DNA of 27,879 bases from CAZUZD01 sp964624465. Its GTDB lineage: Bacteria > Planctomycetota > Planctomycetia > Isosphaerales > Isosphaeraceae. Positions 1 through 7,929 of this stretch are shown here, piece by piece (the stretch's first letter is position 1; each line of letters opens with the position of its first letter). The notes under the pieces were generated by a model. It was not told the origin of the DNA. It did not search any database and worked only from the letters and a program-made list of their open reading frames with translations. Made by a program: the position numbers and the translations under genes. The DNA lies in assembly GCA_964624465.1 (NCBI GenBank), contig CAZUZD010000040.1:1-27879 (forward strand), in the 5' to 3' direction.

Positions 1-1224
1 CATCTGATGCTGGCCGACGCCGGTGGTCATGATGAAGTCGCGGCCGGTCATCAGCTCCGAGAACTTGTCGATGACGTACTGCGGCATGATCGCGTCGTCA
101 CGCTGGTCGTAGGTCATCGGGTCGCTGGAGCGCCAGGCGTCGACCTGCCGGTGCCAGTCGGCGTGATCGCCCTTGGACACCAGCGGGTTGACCGCCGTGA
201 GGAAGCTCTTCACGTCGGTGTGGACCGGCAGGTGGGCTTCCTTGTTCTTGTTGATCTCCGAGGCGTCGATGTCGACGTGGATGATTTTGCCGTGCTTGGC
301 GAACTCGGTGAGCTTGCCGGTGACGCGGTCGTCGAACCGCACGCCCAGGGCCAGCAGCAGGTCGGCCTCGTTGATCGCGTTGTTCGAGTAGACGGTGCCG
401 TGCATGCCGAGCATGCCCAGCGACAGGTAGTGGTCGGTGGGCACCGAGCCGAGCCCTTGCAGGGTCATGGCGACCGGGATGCCCGTCTTCTCGGCGAACT
501 CGCGGAGCTCGGCTCCGGCGTCGGAGGCGATCACGCCGCCGCCGCAGTAGATGATCGGGCGCTGGCTGCCGGCGAGCATGCGGAGGGCGTCGGCGATGAC
601 CTCGGCGTCGGGCGCGGCGGGCAGCCGGTAGCCGGGCAGGTCCATCTCCGGATCCAGATCGGGGTCGTTGACGACCGTATTCTGGATGTCCTTGGGCATG
701 TCGATCAGGACGGGCCCGGGTCGGCCGGTGCGGGCCAGGTGGAAGGCTTCCTTAACGACGCGGGGGATGTCGCGGGCGTCGGTCACCAGGTACGTGTGCT
801 TGCAGATGGCGCGACAGACCTCGACGGTCGGCGTCTCCTGGAAGGCGTCGGTGCCGATGACCTTGGTGGGCACCTGGCCGGTGATGGCCACCAGGGGCAG
901 GCTGTCGAGCTTGGCGTCGGCCAGGCCGGTGACGAGGTTCAGGGCGCCCGGGCCGGAGGTGGCCATGACCACGCCGGGCTTGCCGGTGACGCGGGCGTAG
1001 CCCTCGGCGGCGAAGATGCCGCCTTGCTCGTGGCGGGGCAGGATGGTGCGGATCTGGTCGCGGACCTGCGTCAGCGCCTGGTGCATCGGCATGCTGGCGC
1101 CGCCGGGGTAGGCGAAGACGACCTCGACGCCCTGGCGTACCAGCCCGTCGACCAGGATCTCGGCCCCGGTCCGGGGCTTGCGGCGGGTGGTCGGCTCGGT
1201 CGCGCGATCGTCGATGGTGGCCAC
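1..1224 (-). CDS. ilvB: Acetolactate synthase large subunit, 3' end off window
   Basis: This is the first 408 codons of a thiamine-diphosphate (TPP) enzyme that makes acetolactate or acetohydroxybutyrate from pyruvate, the first common step of branched-chain amino acid synthesis. The N-terminal TPP domain has the YPGGASMP stretch and the catalytic glutamate in RHEQGG. A middle domain follows with GVRFDDRVTGKL and VDIDASEINKN. The C-terminal cofactor-binding domain is just beginning (TTGVGQHQM) when the left edge cuts it; the family is about 570 residues, so roughly 160 are missing. Translation starts at GTG (1224-1222), with GAGGGG a few bases upstream as ribosome binding site. The start of the protein has about 20 poorly conserved residues before the TPP domain. 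No small-subunit gene lies upstream; one could lie downstream, outside the window. The catalytic large subunit is the most likely identity, rather than another TPP enzyme, because of the RFDDR and IDASEINK motifs. Confidence 0.95.
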   Translation of the reverse strand, partial: MATIDDRATEPTTRRKPRTGAEILVDGLVRQGVEVVFAYPGGASMPMHQALTQVRDQIRTILPRHEQGGIFAAEGYARVTGKPGVVMATSGPGALNLVTGLADAKLDSLPLVAITGQVPTKVIGTDAFQETPTVEVCRAICKHTYLVTDARDIPRVVKEAFHLARTGRPGPVLIDMPKDIQNTVVNDPDLDPEMDLPGYRLPAAPDAEVIADALRMLAGSQRPIIYCGGGVIASDAGAELREFAEKTGIPVAMTLQGLGSVPTDHYLSLGMLGMHGTVYSNNAINEADLLLALGVRFDDRVTGKLTEFAKHGKIIHVDIDASEINKNKEAHLPVHTDVKSFLTAVNPLVSKGDHADWHRQVDAWRSSDPMTYDQRDDAIMPQYVIDKFSELMTGRDFIMTTGVGQHQM

Positions 1225-1330
1225 GTCGGTCCCCTCGGCACAGTCCAGAGAGTTTCAGCGTCCGGTCCGTTCGGGTGCTCGCGTGGCCGGCCTGGTATGG
1301 CCGGCGTCGCCGCGCCCAAACGAGTCCCCT

Positions 1331-1359
1331 ATCCTAGCGCATTTGAGCGGCCGAAACAA
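1331..1359 (-). promoter_or_regulatory. Candidate promoter of ilvB
   Basis: Read on the minus strand, TTGTTT is followed after 17 bases by TAGGAT. This would give a leader of about 100 bases before the GTG start. The -35 matches the vegetative consensus only partly, so this is a suggestion from spacing and position. No leader peptide or attenuator hairpin is obvious in the leader. Confidence 0.3.
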
Positions 1360-1404
1360 CCACCGCCGCGGCCAACGCGACTCCAGCGGCCGGCCGGCAG
1401 GCCG

Positions 1405-1433
1405 CTGACACGCGGCCCGGCAGGCACTAGACT
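1405..1433 (+). promoter_or_regulatory. Candidate vegetative promoter of the 1512 gene
   Basis: CTGACA and TAGACT are separated by exactly 17 bases. Five of six and four of six positions match the sigma-70 consensus. The expected transcription start, near 1440, lies about 70 bases before the coding start at 1512. Confidence 0.5.
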
Positions 1434-1511
1434 CGGCCCCATGGATCGTTCCGGCCCGGGCCCCCGCCCCTCGACGCCAGGACCGCCCCGTCCCGACCAA
1501 GGAGCCTCCCG

Positions 1512-2171
1512 ATGTGTGACCGGCCCACGCCCCGCGTGACCCCGACCGCCGCGCCCGCCCGGCTCGGGACCGCCCTGCTCGCCCTCCTGGCCCTGGCCGC
1601 CCCGTCGCTAGCCCAGGACGCCCCCGTGCCGGGTTCGAAGTTCTACCCGCTAGCCGTCGGCTCCAAGTGGGAGTACGACATCACCGCTGGCGAGAAGAAG
1701 CAGGGGGTGGTCGCCGAGATCACCGGTACCAAGGAGATCGACGGTGTACGATGTGTGGAACTCCGGAGCCGAGTCAACGATCAGGATAGCGGGGTCGAAC
1801 ACCTTCGCGGCGATCAGGACGGCGTCCGCCGCTATGCCTTCGCCGGCATGAGCATCAAGCCGCCCGTGCTGTTCCTGAAGGAGGGTGCTAAGGCCGGCGA
1901 CAAGTGGGATGCCATGGTGGATATCAGCGGCCAGCAGCTGAGCTTCACCTACGAGGTGATCGCGCTCGACGAGGCGGTCAAGGTCCCCGCCGGCGAGTAC
2001 AAAGCGATGGTCATCAAGACCCGCTTCAAGGCGACTCCCGACCAGCAGAAGGAGACCGAGGTCACCTTCTATTATGCTCCAGAGGTCGGGCCGGTGAAAA
2101 ACCTGATTACCGTTGGGGACGACATGGTGACGATCGAGCTGACCAAGTACACCGCGGGCCCCGCCAAGTGA
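1512..2171 (+). CDS. Secreted protein of unknown function (219 aa)
   Basis: I do not recognise a named family. An N-terminal signal peptide is clear: a positively charged start, a hydrophobic run over residues about 18-31 and a likely cleavage after SLA near residue 34. The mature part is about 185 residues, starts with a FYPLAVGSKWEYD stretch and is rich in alternating hydrophobic and charged residues, suggesting a beta-rich domain. The G-x-x-W-x-Y opening recurs in many uncharacterised exported bacterial proteins. The only cysteine after the signal peptide is in GVRCVEL, so no disulfide is possible. AAGGAG at 1499-1504 supports the ATG at 1512. The gene is transcribed alone: its promoter is at 1405-1433 and a strong hairpin follows at 2187. 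It converges on the small gene at 2226. Confidence 0.85.
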   Translation: MCDRPTPRVTPTAAPARLGTALLALLALAAPSLAQDAPVPGSKFYPLAVGSKWEYDITAGEKKQGVVAEITGTKEIDGVRCVELRSRVNDQDSGVEHLRGDQDGVRRYAFAGMSIKPPVLFLKEGAKAGDKWDAMVDISGQQLSFTYEVIALDEAVKVPAGEYKAMVIKTRFKATPDQQKETEVTFYYAPEVGPVKNLITVGDDMVTIELTKYTAGPAK

Positions 2172-2186
2172 TCTGACCCGCAGGCG

Positions 2187-2217
2187 ACCCGGGCCCGACC
2201 GGACGGTCGGCCCGGGT
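2187..2217. terminator. Hairpin between convergent genes
   Basis: The arms ACCCGGGCCCGACCG and CGGTCGGCCCGGGT pair across a two-base loop with a single bulged C. The hairpin sits between two gene ends that face each other, 16 bases after one stop codon and 9 from the other, so it probably terminates transcription from both sides. No T-run follows on either strand. Confidence 0.6.
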
Positions 2218-2225
2218 GGCCCGCG

Positions 2226-2528
2226 TCAGCGCTCCAGGGGCACCTTCTCCGATCGGACGAAGTGGTTGCCCTTGCCCTTGGATTTCAGCAGGGCAGCTTG
2301 CGCCTCGGCCGCCGCCTTGTCGGGATAGTCGAAGGTGGCCACGGTCCGGCCGCCGATGTCGCAGACGCACCAGACGACCTTGAGCCGGGGGGCGTTCGTG
2401 GGCACCGGTCGGGCGGGCGCCGAGCGGGGCCGGCTGGGGGCCTTGTCCTCGGCGCGGATCAGGCCGCGGGCCTCGGCGGCCTCGTATTCCAGCCGCATGT
2501 CGTGGACGGTTCGGGTGCGGCGAGCCAT
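2226..2528 (-). CDS. Hypothetical protein (100 aa)
   Basis: No family is recognised. The protein begins MARRTRTVHDMRLEYEAAEA, a charged and probably helical N-terminus. A proline- and alanine-rich linker follows (residues about 30-45), then a compact C-terminal half with KVVWCVCDIGGRTVATFDYP and a lysine/glycine-rich stretch (KSKGKGNH). The pattern of a beta-strand pair followed by DKAAAEAQAALL could be a small alpha/beta fold such as a SPOR-like or RNA-binding module, but this is a guess. The ATG at 2528 has GAGGGA upstream; an in-frame ATG 17 codons earlier (2579) has no ribosome binding site. The gene lies 133 bases downstream of the GNAT gene on the same strand and may share its transcript. 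A TAGAAT -10-like hexamer at 2612-2607 could give it its own promoter. Confidence 0.7.
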   Translation of the reverse strand: MARRTRTVHDMRLEYEAAEARGLIRAEDKAPSRPRSAPARPVPTNAPRLKVVWCVCDIGGRTVATFDYPDKAAAEAQAALLKSKGKGNHFVRSEKVPLER

Positions 2529-2661
2529 GAGGCGATCCCTCGATGAGGTGCGGTGAACGGGCGTCGGCCACCGGATCAACCGATGGTCCTGCCCCGATCG
2601 CGGGGAATTCTAGCGGGCCCGGCCAGACCCGGCCATCCGGGCCGGCGGCGAGGCGGGCGCA

Positions 2662-3654
2662 TCAGGGGGCGGCATCCGAGCGGGCGACGAGCTCCGCCGG
2701 CAGCCGGTAGCAGTGCGCCGTCTCGACCTGGTGGAACCCCAGCGAGCGGTAGAGCGCCAGGGCCGGGGCGTTGGTCGAGGCGGTCTGGACGCAGAAGCAG
2801 TCGGCCAGCTGGCCGCGGGCGAACTTCATGGCCTCGACGACCAGGAGCCGGCCGAACCCCTTGCGGCGGTGCGCCGGCTCGACCTCGAGGCGGTACAGGC
2901 CGGTGCGGGCTAGGCCGTCGCCGGTGCAGCCGGCGGCGATGTCCCAGGTCCAGGCCTGCGCCAGCGGCCGGGCGGTCGCCCGGTCGACGACCGTCAGCCG
3001 GGTGGGCCGGAAGGCGCCGATGGCCAGCGCGTCCCACCAGCCCTGGGGCAAGGCGTCCTCCTCGACATCGACGCGGCCGATGCGGCGGGCCAGGATCAGC
3101 CGGGGGTCGCGGGGCTCGGGGTCGGCGAGCCGGGCCTCGAAGAGCACGCTCTCGGCGACCGGTTCGTAGCCGGCGCGCTCCGCGGCGGCCGTGAACGCGG
3201 TGTGGGCCGAGAGCACGCCGGCGTACTCGCTGCCGCCATACAGCCCCCAGTAGAAGGGGTTCAGCGGCGCCAGGCCCCCGCAGTAGAGCACCCGGGCGCC
3301 GGCGGCCCGCAGGTACCGCTCGGCCTCGAGGAACAGCCCCCGCTCCAGCTCGGGGTCGTCGCGGCCGGGCTCGACGACGAGCATCGCGACCGTGCCGAGG
3401 GCGAAATCGAGCGCGTGGGATTGGCCCGTCGGGTCCACCGGGCCGAAGCCGGCATGCACGAAGCCGAGCAGGTGGCCGGCCCAGTCCTCGGCCAGGATCA
3501 GGCCGTGGCGGTCGAAGCCCTGCTTGCCCATGACCAGCGCATCGAACTCGTAGACCGACAGCGGCCGGACGGCCTGGACCCCCTCGAGGGCCCGGTTCCA
3601 GAGCGCGACCAGGGCGGGCGTGTCGCCGTTGCGATAGGGTCGAAATCGGATCAA
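2662..3654 (-). CDS. Tandem GNAT acetyltransferase
   Basis: This 330-residue protein would transfer an acetyl group from acetyl-CoA to an unknown amine. It has two GNAT folds in tandem. The N-terminal one (residues about 1-165) opens LIRFRPYRNGDTPALVALWN and has GRDDPELERGLFLEAERYL at its CoA site, a degenerate form. The C-terminal one (about 180-320) is canonical: LYRLEVEPAHRRKGFGRLLV carries the R/Q-x-x-G-x-G/A pyrophosphate loop, and NAPALALYRSLGF is the motif B helix. Mycothiol synthase has this two-domain layout and a similar length, but nothing here points to that substrate. I place the start at TTG 3654, where homology-like sequence begins. The longer frame to 3798 would add a proline-rich low-complexity stretch and overlap the Rieske gene. 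The ribosome binding site for TTG is weak, so the start is the least certain part. It probably follows the Rieske gene in one transcript. Confidence 0.82.
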   Translation of the reverse strand: MIRFRPYRNGDTPALVALWNRALEGVQAVRPLSVYEFDALVMGKQGFDRHGLILAEDWAGHLLGFVHAGFGPVDPTGQSHALDFALGTVAMLVVEPGRDDPELERGLFLEAERYLRAAGARVLYCGGLAPLNPFYWGLYGGSEYAGVLSAHTAFTAAAERAGYEPVAESVLFEARLADPEPRDPRLILARRIGRVDVEEDALPQGWWDALAIGAFRPTRLTVVDRATARPLAQAWTWDIAAGCTGDGLARTGLYRLEVEPAHRRKGFGRLLVVEAMKFARGQLADCFCVQTASTNAPALALYRSLGFHQVETAHCYRLPAELVARSDAAP

Positions 3655-3760
3655 CGGTGGGCCAGCCTGACGGGTACCGGAAACCGGGGACTGGGCATCG
3701 GGACGCGGGCCGGGTGCCTGGGCAGCGGCCGGGTGGGGCGGGTCGGGTCGGGAGGGCGAG

Positions 3761-4072
3761 TCAGTCGGGCACGGCCACGAGCACGGCGTTGCCCTCAACC
3801 TTGACTTCGAAGCAGGCCTGAACCGGGCCCCGGCCGAACCCGGAGCGGCCGGTACGGACGTCGAACTGCCAGCCGTGCCAGGGGCAGGTCACCTGGGTCC
3901 CCGCCACGGCGCCCTCGGCCAGCGGGCCGCCCTGGTGGGGGCAGATCCCATCGAGCGCGGAGATGACGCCGTCGACATGGAACAGGGCGTAGATCCGACC
4001 CTCGTGCTCGACCTCACGGGCCGAACCGGGGGGCAGCTCGTCGAGCGTCGCCAGCGTCACAAACCGGGCCAT
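3761..4072 (-). CDS. Rieske [2Fe-2S] ferredoxin-like protein
   Basis: A 103-residue single-domain Rieske protein, probably cytoplasmic since there is no signal peptide. Cluster ligands are in the two classic boxes: CPHQGG (Cys44, His46) and CPWHGW (Cys63, His66). The length and boxes match the ferredoxin partners of ring-hydroxylating dioxygenases and the small subunit of NirD-type nitrite reductase. No oxygenase or reductase gene adjoins it, so the electron partner is unknown. The next gene on this strand is the tandem GNAT protein, 106 bases downstream. The histidine kinase gene is divergent, so the region 4073-4324 must hold both promoters. A TAGGAT hexamer at 4171-4166 is the best -10 on this strand, but no convincing -35 accompanies it. 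Confidence 0.92.
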   Translation of the reverse strand: MARFVTLATLDELPPGSAREVEHEGRIYALFHVDGVISALDGICPHQGGPLAEGAVAGTQVTCPWHGWQFDVRTGRSGFGRGPVQACFEVKVEGNAVLVAVPD

Positions 4073-4216
4073 CGCGGGTCCCCGCAGCCGCCGTCCTCAG
4101 GGCCGGGGGTGTCCCGGGCCGGGCCACGGCGCCCGGGGTCGTCCCCGCGGCACGCCGCCACGCAGATCCTAACGCATCGCCGTTCGTCTGCACCAGGGGC
4201 CCGGCCGCCGCGGCGG

Positions 4217-4245
4217 TTGACGACCGTGGGGCGGCAAGCTAGGCT
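4217..4245 (+). promoter_or_regulatory. Candidate promoter of the FHA-GAF kinase
   Basis: TTGACG and TAGGCT are 17 bases apart. The predicted transcription start, near 4252, falls only a few bases before an in-frame ATG at 4259. This is one reason for preferring the GTG start at 4325. Confidence 0.42.
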
Positions 4246-4324
4246 CGCCAGCAAGGGAATGCACCTGGGGACCCCGCCCCGCACCGGACGGAGCGATCCG
4301 GGTCCGGGCACAGAGGGCGGCGCC

Positions 4325-6046
4325 GTGGCCTCGCTGTTCGTCATCGAAGGGGTCGACCAGGGCAAGCGCTTCGACCTGCGCCCCACCCCGATGGCCCTGG
4401 GCCGCGAGGGCACGAGCCCGATCCGCCTCTCCGACAGCGAGGTCTCGCGGCGGCACGCCGAGATCCGCCCCGAGCCCGACGCCGGGTTCCGCCTGGTCGA
4501 CCTGGGCTCGGCCAACGGCACCTTCGTCAACGACCAGCCGATCGCGCAGGTCGTGCTGCACTCGGGAGATCGGGTGCGGCTCGGCCAGACCGTGCTGGTC
4601 TTCAGCGAGTCGGTCGCCGGCCCGCGCGACCTGACCGAGCGGGTCGACCTGCTGAGCCGCACCAGCCCCGAGGACCGCTCGGCGATCGTCCGCTCGATCG
4701 CCACCGGCGACGGCTCCCGCGTGCTCGAGGCCCCGGCCGCCGCCGGCGAGTGGCTCAAGGTGCGCCTGGCCAACCTGGGCGTGATGTACCAGGCCACCCA
4801 GGCAATCAGCCACATCGTCGAGGTCGACGAGCTGCTGCCGCGGATCTTGCAGCTCGTCTTCGAGTCGATCGGCGCCGACCGGGGGGCGATCCTGCTGGCC
4901 GAGGGACCCGACGGCCCGCTCCAGCCCAAGGCGGTGCGCTGGCGGGCCGAGGCGGGGCCCGACCCCGACGAGCGGCTCACGATCTCCAGCACCATCGTCG
5001 ACCACGTCCGCGAGTCGGGCGACGGCGTCATCACCACCGACGCCCCCTCCGACCGCCGGTTCAGCCCCAGCCAGTCGATCGTCGACTTCGCCATCCGCGA
5101 GGCGATCTGCGTGCCGATCCGGGGCCGGCACTCGACCCTGGGCGTGCTCTATGCCGACACCCGCGCCGGCGGCGTCGGCGGCGGCCGGAGCCGGTTCACC
5201 CAGGAGCACCTCATGCTCCTGGCCGCCATCGGCCACCAGGCCGGCCTGGCCATCGAGAACACGCAGTTCTACCAGGCCAAGCTCCAGGCCGAGCGGCTGG
5301 CGGCGGTGGGCCAGACGATCGCGACGCTCTCGCACCACATCAAGAACATCCTGCAAGGGCTTCGCGGCGGCAGCTACCTCATCGACATGGGCCTGAACCA
5401 GCAGGACGACGCCGTCGTGCGCCGGGGCTGGTCGATCGTCGAGAAGAATCAGGGCCGCATCTACAACCTCGTCATGGACATGCTCTCCTACAGCAAGGAT
5501 CGCGAGCCGGCGCTGGAGGAGGCGGACCTCAACGAGACCGTCGGCGACGTGGTCGAGCTCATGCAGTCGCGGGCCCTGGAGCTGGGCGTGACGCTCGACT
5601 GGGAGCCGGCCGACGACCTGCCGCCGCTGGCGATCGACCCCGAGGGCATTCATCGCGCGGTCCTGAACGTCGTCACCAACGCGCTCGACGCCTGCGAGGG
5701 GGCCGAGTCCGCCCGGGTGGTCGTCTCGACCACCTGGGACGCCGACGCCGACACCGCCCACATCCGGGTCCGCGACAACGGCGTGGGCATCGCCCCCGAG
5801 GACCTGCCGGCGCTGTTCCAGATCTTCGCCTCGACCAAGGGCACCCGCGGCACGGGCCTGGGGCTGCCCGTCTCCGAGAAGATCCTCCGCGAGCACGGCG
5901 GCCGGATCGACGTCGAGAGCCGCCGCGGCCGGGGCGCCTGCTTCGACCTGTCGCTGCCGCGCGTCGCCTGCGAGCCCGGCGCGCCCTACGACCCCTCCGA
6001 CCCGGATGACCCCGGCGCCGACGACCCGTTCGCCACCCGCACCTGA
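4325..6046 (+). CDS. FHA-GAF sensor histidine kinase
   Basis: A soluble 573-residue signalling protein. Residues about 1-95 form a forkhead-associated domain that would bind phosphothreonine peptides (GREGTSPIRLSDSEVSRRHA, then SANGTFVN). Residues about 145-315 are a GAF domain (VDELLPRILQLVFESIGADR to IGHQAGLAIENTQF). A dimerisation and phosphoacceptor helix follows, with His337 in TLSHHIKNILQGL. The ATP-binding domain has the N box (NALDA, Asn452), G1 (DNGVGI, Asp484) and G2 (GTGLGLPVSEKI). There is no transmembrane segment, so the signal is internal. The C-terminal tail is acidic and proline-rich. No response regulator is next to it, so it is an orphan kinase. The GTG start at 4325 has GAGGG upstream and a promoter at 4217; an ATG at 4259 is the alternative. 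It converges with the next gene, leaving 7 bases between stops. The FHA domain suggests cross-talk with a Ser/Thr kinase. Confidence 0.93.
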   Translation: MASLFVIEGVDQGKRFDLRPTPMALGREGTSPIRLSDSEVSRRHAEIRPEPDAGFRLVDLGSANGTFVNDQPIAQVVLHSGDRVRLGQTVLVFSESVAGPRDLTERVDLLSRTSPEDRSAIVRSIATGDGSRVLEAPAAAGEWLKVRLANLGVMYQATQAISHIVEVDELLPRILQLVFESIGADRGAILLAEGPDGPLQPKAVRWRAEAGPDPDERLTISSTIVDHVRESGDGVITTDAPSDRRFSPSQSIVDFAIREAICVPIRGRHSTLGVLYADTRAGGVGGGRSRFTQEHLMLLAAIGHQAGLAIENTQFYQAKLQAERLAAVGQTIATLSHHIKNILQGLRGGSYLIDMGLNQQDDAVVRRGWSIVEKNQGRIYNLVMDMLSYSKDREPALEEADLNETVGDVVELMQSRALELGVTLDWEPADDLPPLAIDPEGIHRAVLNVVTNALDACEGAESARVVVSTTWDADADTAHIRVRDNGVGIAPEDLPALFQIFASTKGTRGTGLGLPVSEKILREHGGRIDVESRRGRGACFDLSLPRVACEPGAPYDPSDPDDPGADDPFATRT

Positions 6047-6053
6047 GCCGGCC

Positions 6054-6515
6054 TCAGCCCCGCACCGCCAGCAGTCGCAGGCTGCGATCGCGCAGCGGGC
6101 TCCAGGGGGCCGGCAGCCCGGACCAGTCGTCGGGCGGCTCGTCGGCCAGCGGTTCGGGCCGCCCCGCGGCGTCCACCTGCACGAACTGCAGCAGCGCGTC
6201 CATCCAGGGCCCCCGCCGCCCCGGCAGCGGGCTGCCCCACAGGCCGATGACGAGCTGGGCGCGGGCGCGATGCACCTCGGCGCCCCGGACCTCGATCACC
6301 GAGCCGACCGGCACCGGCTCGTGGCAGCGCAGGTCGATGACCCGCTTGAGCACCAGGTTCGCGGCCGGACCGGCGGCGCGACACGCGGCCGCGTAGCCGG
6401 CCTCCAGCGCCAGCGAGAGCAAGGTGCCCGCGTAGAGCGTGCCGTAGTGGTTCGCGTCCCGGGGCAACACCAGCCGGTGCGTCAGCGTCTCGAGCACCAT
6501 GGCGTCGCATTCCAT
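6054..6515 (-). CDS. Hot-dog fold acyl-CoA thioesterase-like protein
   Basis: The 153-residue protein resembles the acyl-CoA hydrolase branch of the hot-dog superfamily, which cleaves acyl-CoA thioesters. The stretch PRDANHYGTLYAGTLLSLAL has the pattern P-x-D-x-N-x-x-G-x-x-x-x-G seen at the helix start of these enzymes, where the Asp/Asn are at or near the active site. VIEVRGAEVHRARAQLVIGL fits the later strands. Here an H-Y-G replaces the usual small residue before the second Gly. I chose ATG 6515; the predicted promoter (6594-6566) would start transcription near 6559, making the other ATG at 6554 almost leaderless. The frame stays open further, to 6671, but that part is unlike coding sequence. 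The substrate cannot be told. The gene converges on the histidine kinase with 7 bases between stops. Confidence 0.78.
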   Translation of the reverse strand: MECDAMVLETLTHRLVLPRDANHYGTLYAGTLLSLALEAGYAAACRAAGPAANLVLKRVIDLRCHEPVPVGSVIEVRGAEVHRARAQLVIGLWGSPLPGRRGPWMDALLQFVQVDAAGRPEPLADEPPDDWSGLPAPWSPLRDRSLRLLAVRG

Positions 6516-6973
6516 CGTCGGGAGGGTGCCCGGCACGACCGGACCGCCCGGCATTCCGACCCGAGAGTTTAGCCCACGCTCCTGGCCTCGGCAAACGCCT
6601 GCGGCGCCGGAGCCACACGCGTCCAGGAACCGGAAGCGTCGACCTTGGACACCGCGCTCCGGCCGGGCCACCGGCCCGCCCCGGCAACCGTCCGGATTCC
6701 CCGGACCAGACCGTGATCCGGAGTTTTGTCAATTTCGCCGTCACGACGCCAGCCAGAGGGCAGTATGAAGGGTGGCAGCAGGGAATGCCGGCCGGCGTCG
6801 TCGCGAGCCAGCCGGACCCCGGACCGGGTCCAGCCGTGCGGGCCCCGGTCCCCGGAAGTCCCGGATCGCGCTGCGGTCGCGTTCGTGCCTGGACCGATCT
6901 CAGTCCCAGGGGAAAGCCCGCCCCCCGCCCGGGCGGATGCTGACCCCTGCCGGCCCCCCCGAGTCCCGTCGCG
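6516..6973. other. Gap between thioesterase and xerC, no gene seen
   Basis: About 460 bases separate the divergent genes. Near its left end is the minus-strand promoter at 6566-6594. An imperfect palindrome, TCCGGAT at 6691-6697 and ATCCGGA at 6716-6722 with 18 bases between, is followed on the plus strand by GTTTTGTC; it could be a terminator-like hairpin or an operator. I see no good plus-strand promoter for xerC. Open frames crossing this gap continue as shadows of neighbouring genes. Confidence 0.5.
6566..6594 (-). promoter_or_regulatory. Candidate promoter of the thioesterase gene
   Basis: On the minus strand TTGCCG is followed after 17 bases by TAAACT. Each hexamer matches the vegetative consensus at four positions. 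The expected start, near 6559, gives a 44-base leader to the ATG at 6515. Confidence 0.38.
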
Positions 6974-7858
6974 ATGGATGCGTGTCTCCAACAGTTCTTG
7001 ACGCACCTGGAGCACGAGCGGGGGTCCTCGGCCCACACGCTCCGGGCCTACCGGGACGACCTGGCCGTGTTCGGCGGGTTCCTCCGCGAGGTCGCCGGCG
7101 ATGCCGCCGACCCGACCCGGGTCGACGCCCGCCGCCTGCGGGCGTACTCGGCCTGGCTCCACGGTCGTGGGCTGGCACCGAGCACGGTGGCGCGACGGCT
7201 GGCGAGCCTGCGGTCCCTCTACAAGTTCCTGAGGCGTCAGGGGCTGATCAGCGGCGACCCGACGGCCGCGCTGCGGAATCCCAAGCAGCCGAAACGGTTG
7301 CCGCACCTGCTGACGGTCACCGAGGTGCTGAGGCTGCTCGACGGCATCCCCGGCGACAGCGACGCCGGCGTCCGGGACCGGGCGATGTTCGAGGTGCTCT
7401 ACGGCGGCGGCCTGCGGGTCAGCGAGCTGGTGGCGCTCGATCGCCCGGACCTGGACCTCGACTCGGGCCTGGTGCGGGTCCGCGGCAAGGGCCGCCGCGA
7501 GCGGCTGGCGCCGATCGGGCCCGAGGCCGTGGCGCGGGTGCTCGAGTGGTGGCCCCGCCGGCACCCGGCCGTCGCCACCGACCCGGCGGTGTTCCTGAAC
7601 CGGTTCGGCACCCGGCTGACCGCCCGGAGCGTGGGCCGGCTCCTGACCGGCCACCTGCTCGCCCTCGGGCTCGACTGGGGGGCCAGCCCGCACACCCTGC
7701 GGCACTCGTTCGCCACCCACCTGCTGGACCGGGGCGCTGACCTCCGGAGCGTCCAGGAGCTGCTGGGGCACCGGCGGCTCACCACCACCCAGATTTACAC
7801 CCACGTCACCCGCGACCGCCTGCTGGAGGCCTACCACGACGCCCACCCGCGGGCCTGA
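6974..7858 (+). CDS. xerC: Tyrosine recombinase XerC
   Basis: This 294-residue site-specific recombinase would resolve chromosome dimers at dif together with a XerD partner. The N-terminal SAM-like DNA-binding domain spans about residues 1-100 (CLQQFLTHLEHERGSSAHTL at its start). The catalytic domain holds the complete set: Arg148 (GGLRVSEL), Lys172 (RGKGRRERL), His240 and Arg243 (HTLRHSFATHLL), His266 (LGHRRL) and the nucleophile Tyr275 (TTTQIYTHV). The ending AYHDAHPRA resembles the XerC C-terminus more than XerD, which is why I use that symbol; XerD remains possible. Length is normal for the family. The ribosome binding site before ATG 6974 is weak. No integrase-associated genes or attachment site are nearby, so a housekeeping role is more likely than an element integrase. 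Confidence 0.9.
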   Translation: MDACLQQFLTHLEHERGSSAHTLRAYRDDLAVFGGFLREVAGDAADPTRVDARRLRAYSAWLHGRGLAPSTVARRLASLRSLYKFLRRQGLISGDPTAALRNPKQPKRLPHLLTVTEVLRLLDGIPGDSDAGVRDRAMFEVLYGGGLRVSELVALDRPDLDLDSGLVRVRGKGRRERLAPIGPEAVARVLEWWPRRHPAVATDPAVFLNRFGTRLTARSVGRLLTGHLLALGLDWGASPHTLRHSFATHLLDRGADLRSVQELLGHRRLTTTQIYTHVTRDRLLEAYHDAHPRA

Positions 7859-7900
7859 GGCCCCCACTCCGGGCCACCGCCCCGCAAACCTGCGTAAGCT

Positions 7901-7929
7901 TTGACGGCCCCCTGGAAGCGATGTATACT
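7901..7929 (+). promoter_or_regulatory. Strong vegetative-type promoter of the AAA+ regulator
   Basis: TTGACG, 17 bases, TATACT: five of six matches in each hexamer at ideal spacing, in an AT-richer pocket just after xerC. Transcription should begin near 7936 and leave an untranslated leader of about 200 bases before the regulator start at 8138. Confidence 0.6.

Noticed and set aside
7..1539. Plus-strand open frame of 510 codons at the left edge
   Set aside because: It is antisense to ilvB, whose protein has clear family motifs. The plus-strand translation is a Gly/Val/Asp-rich sequence with no domain.
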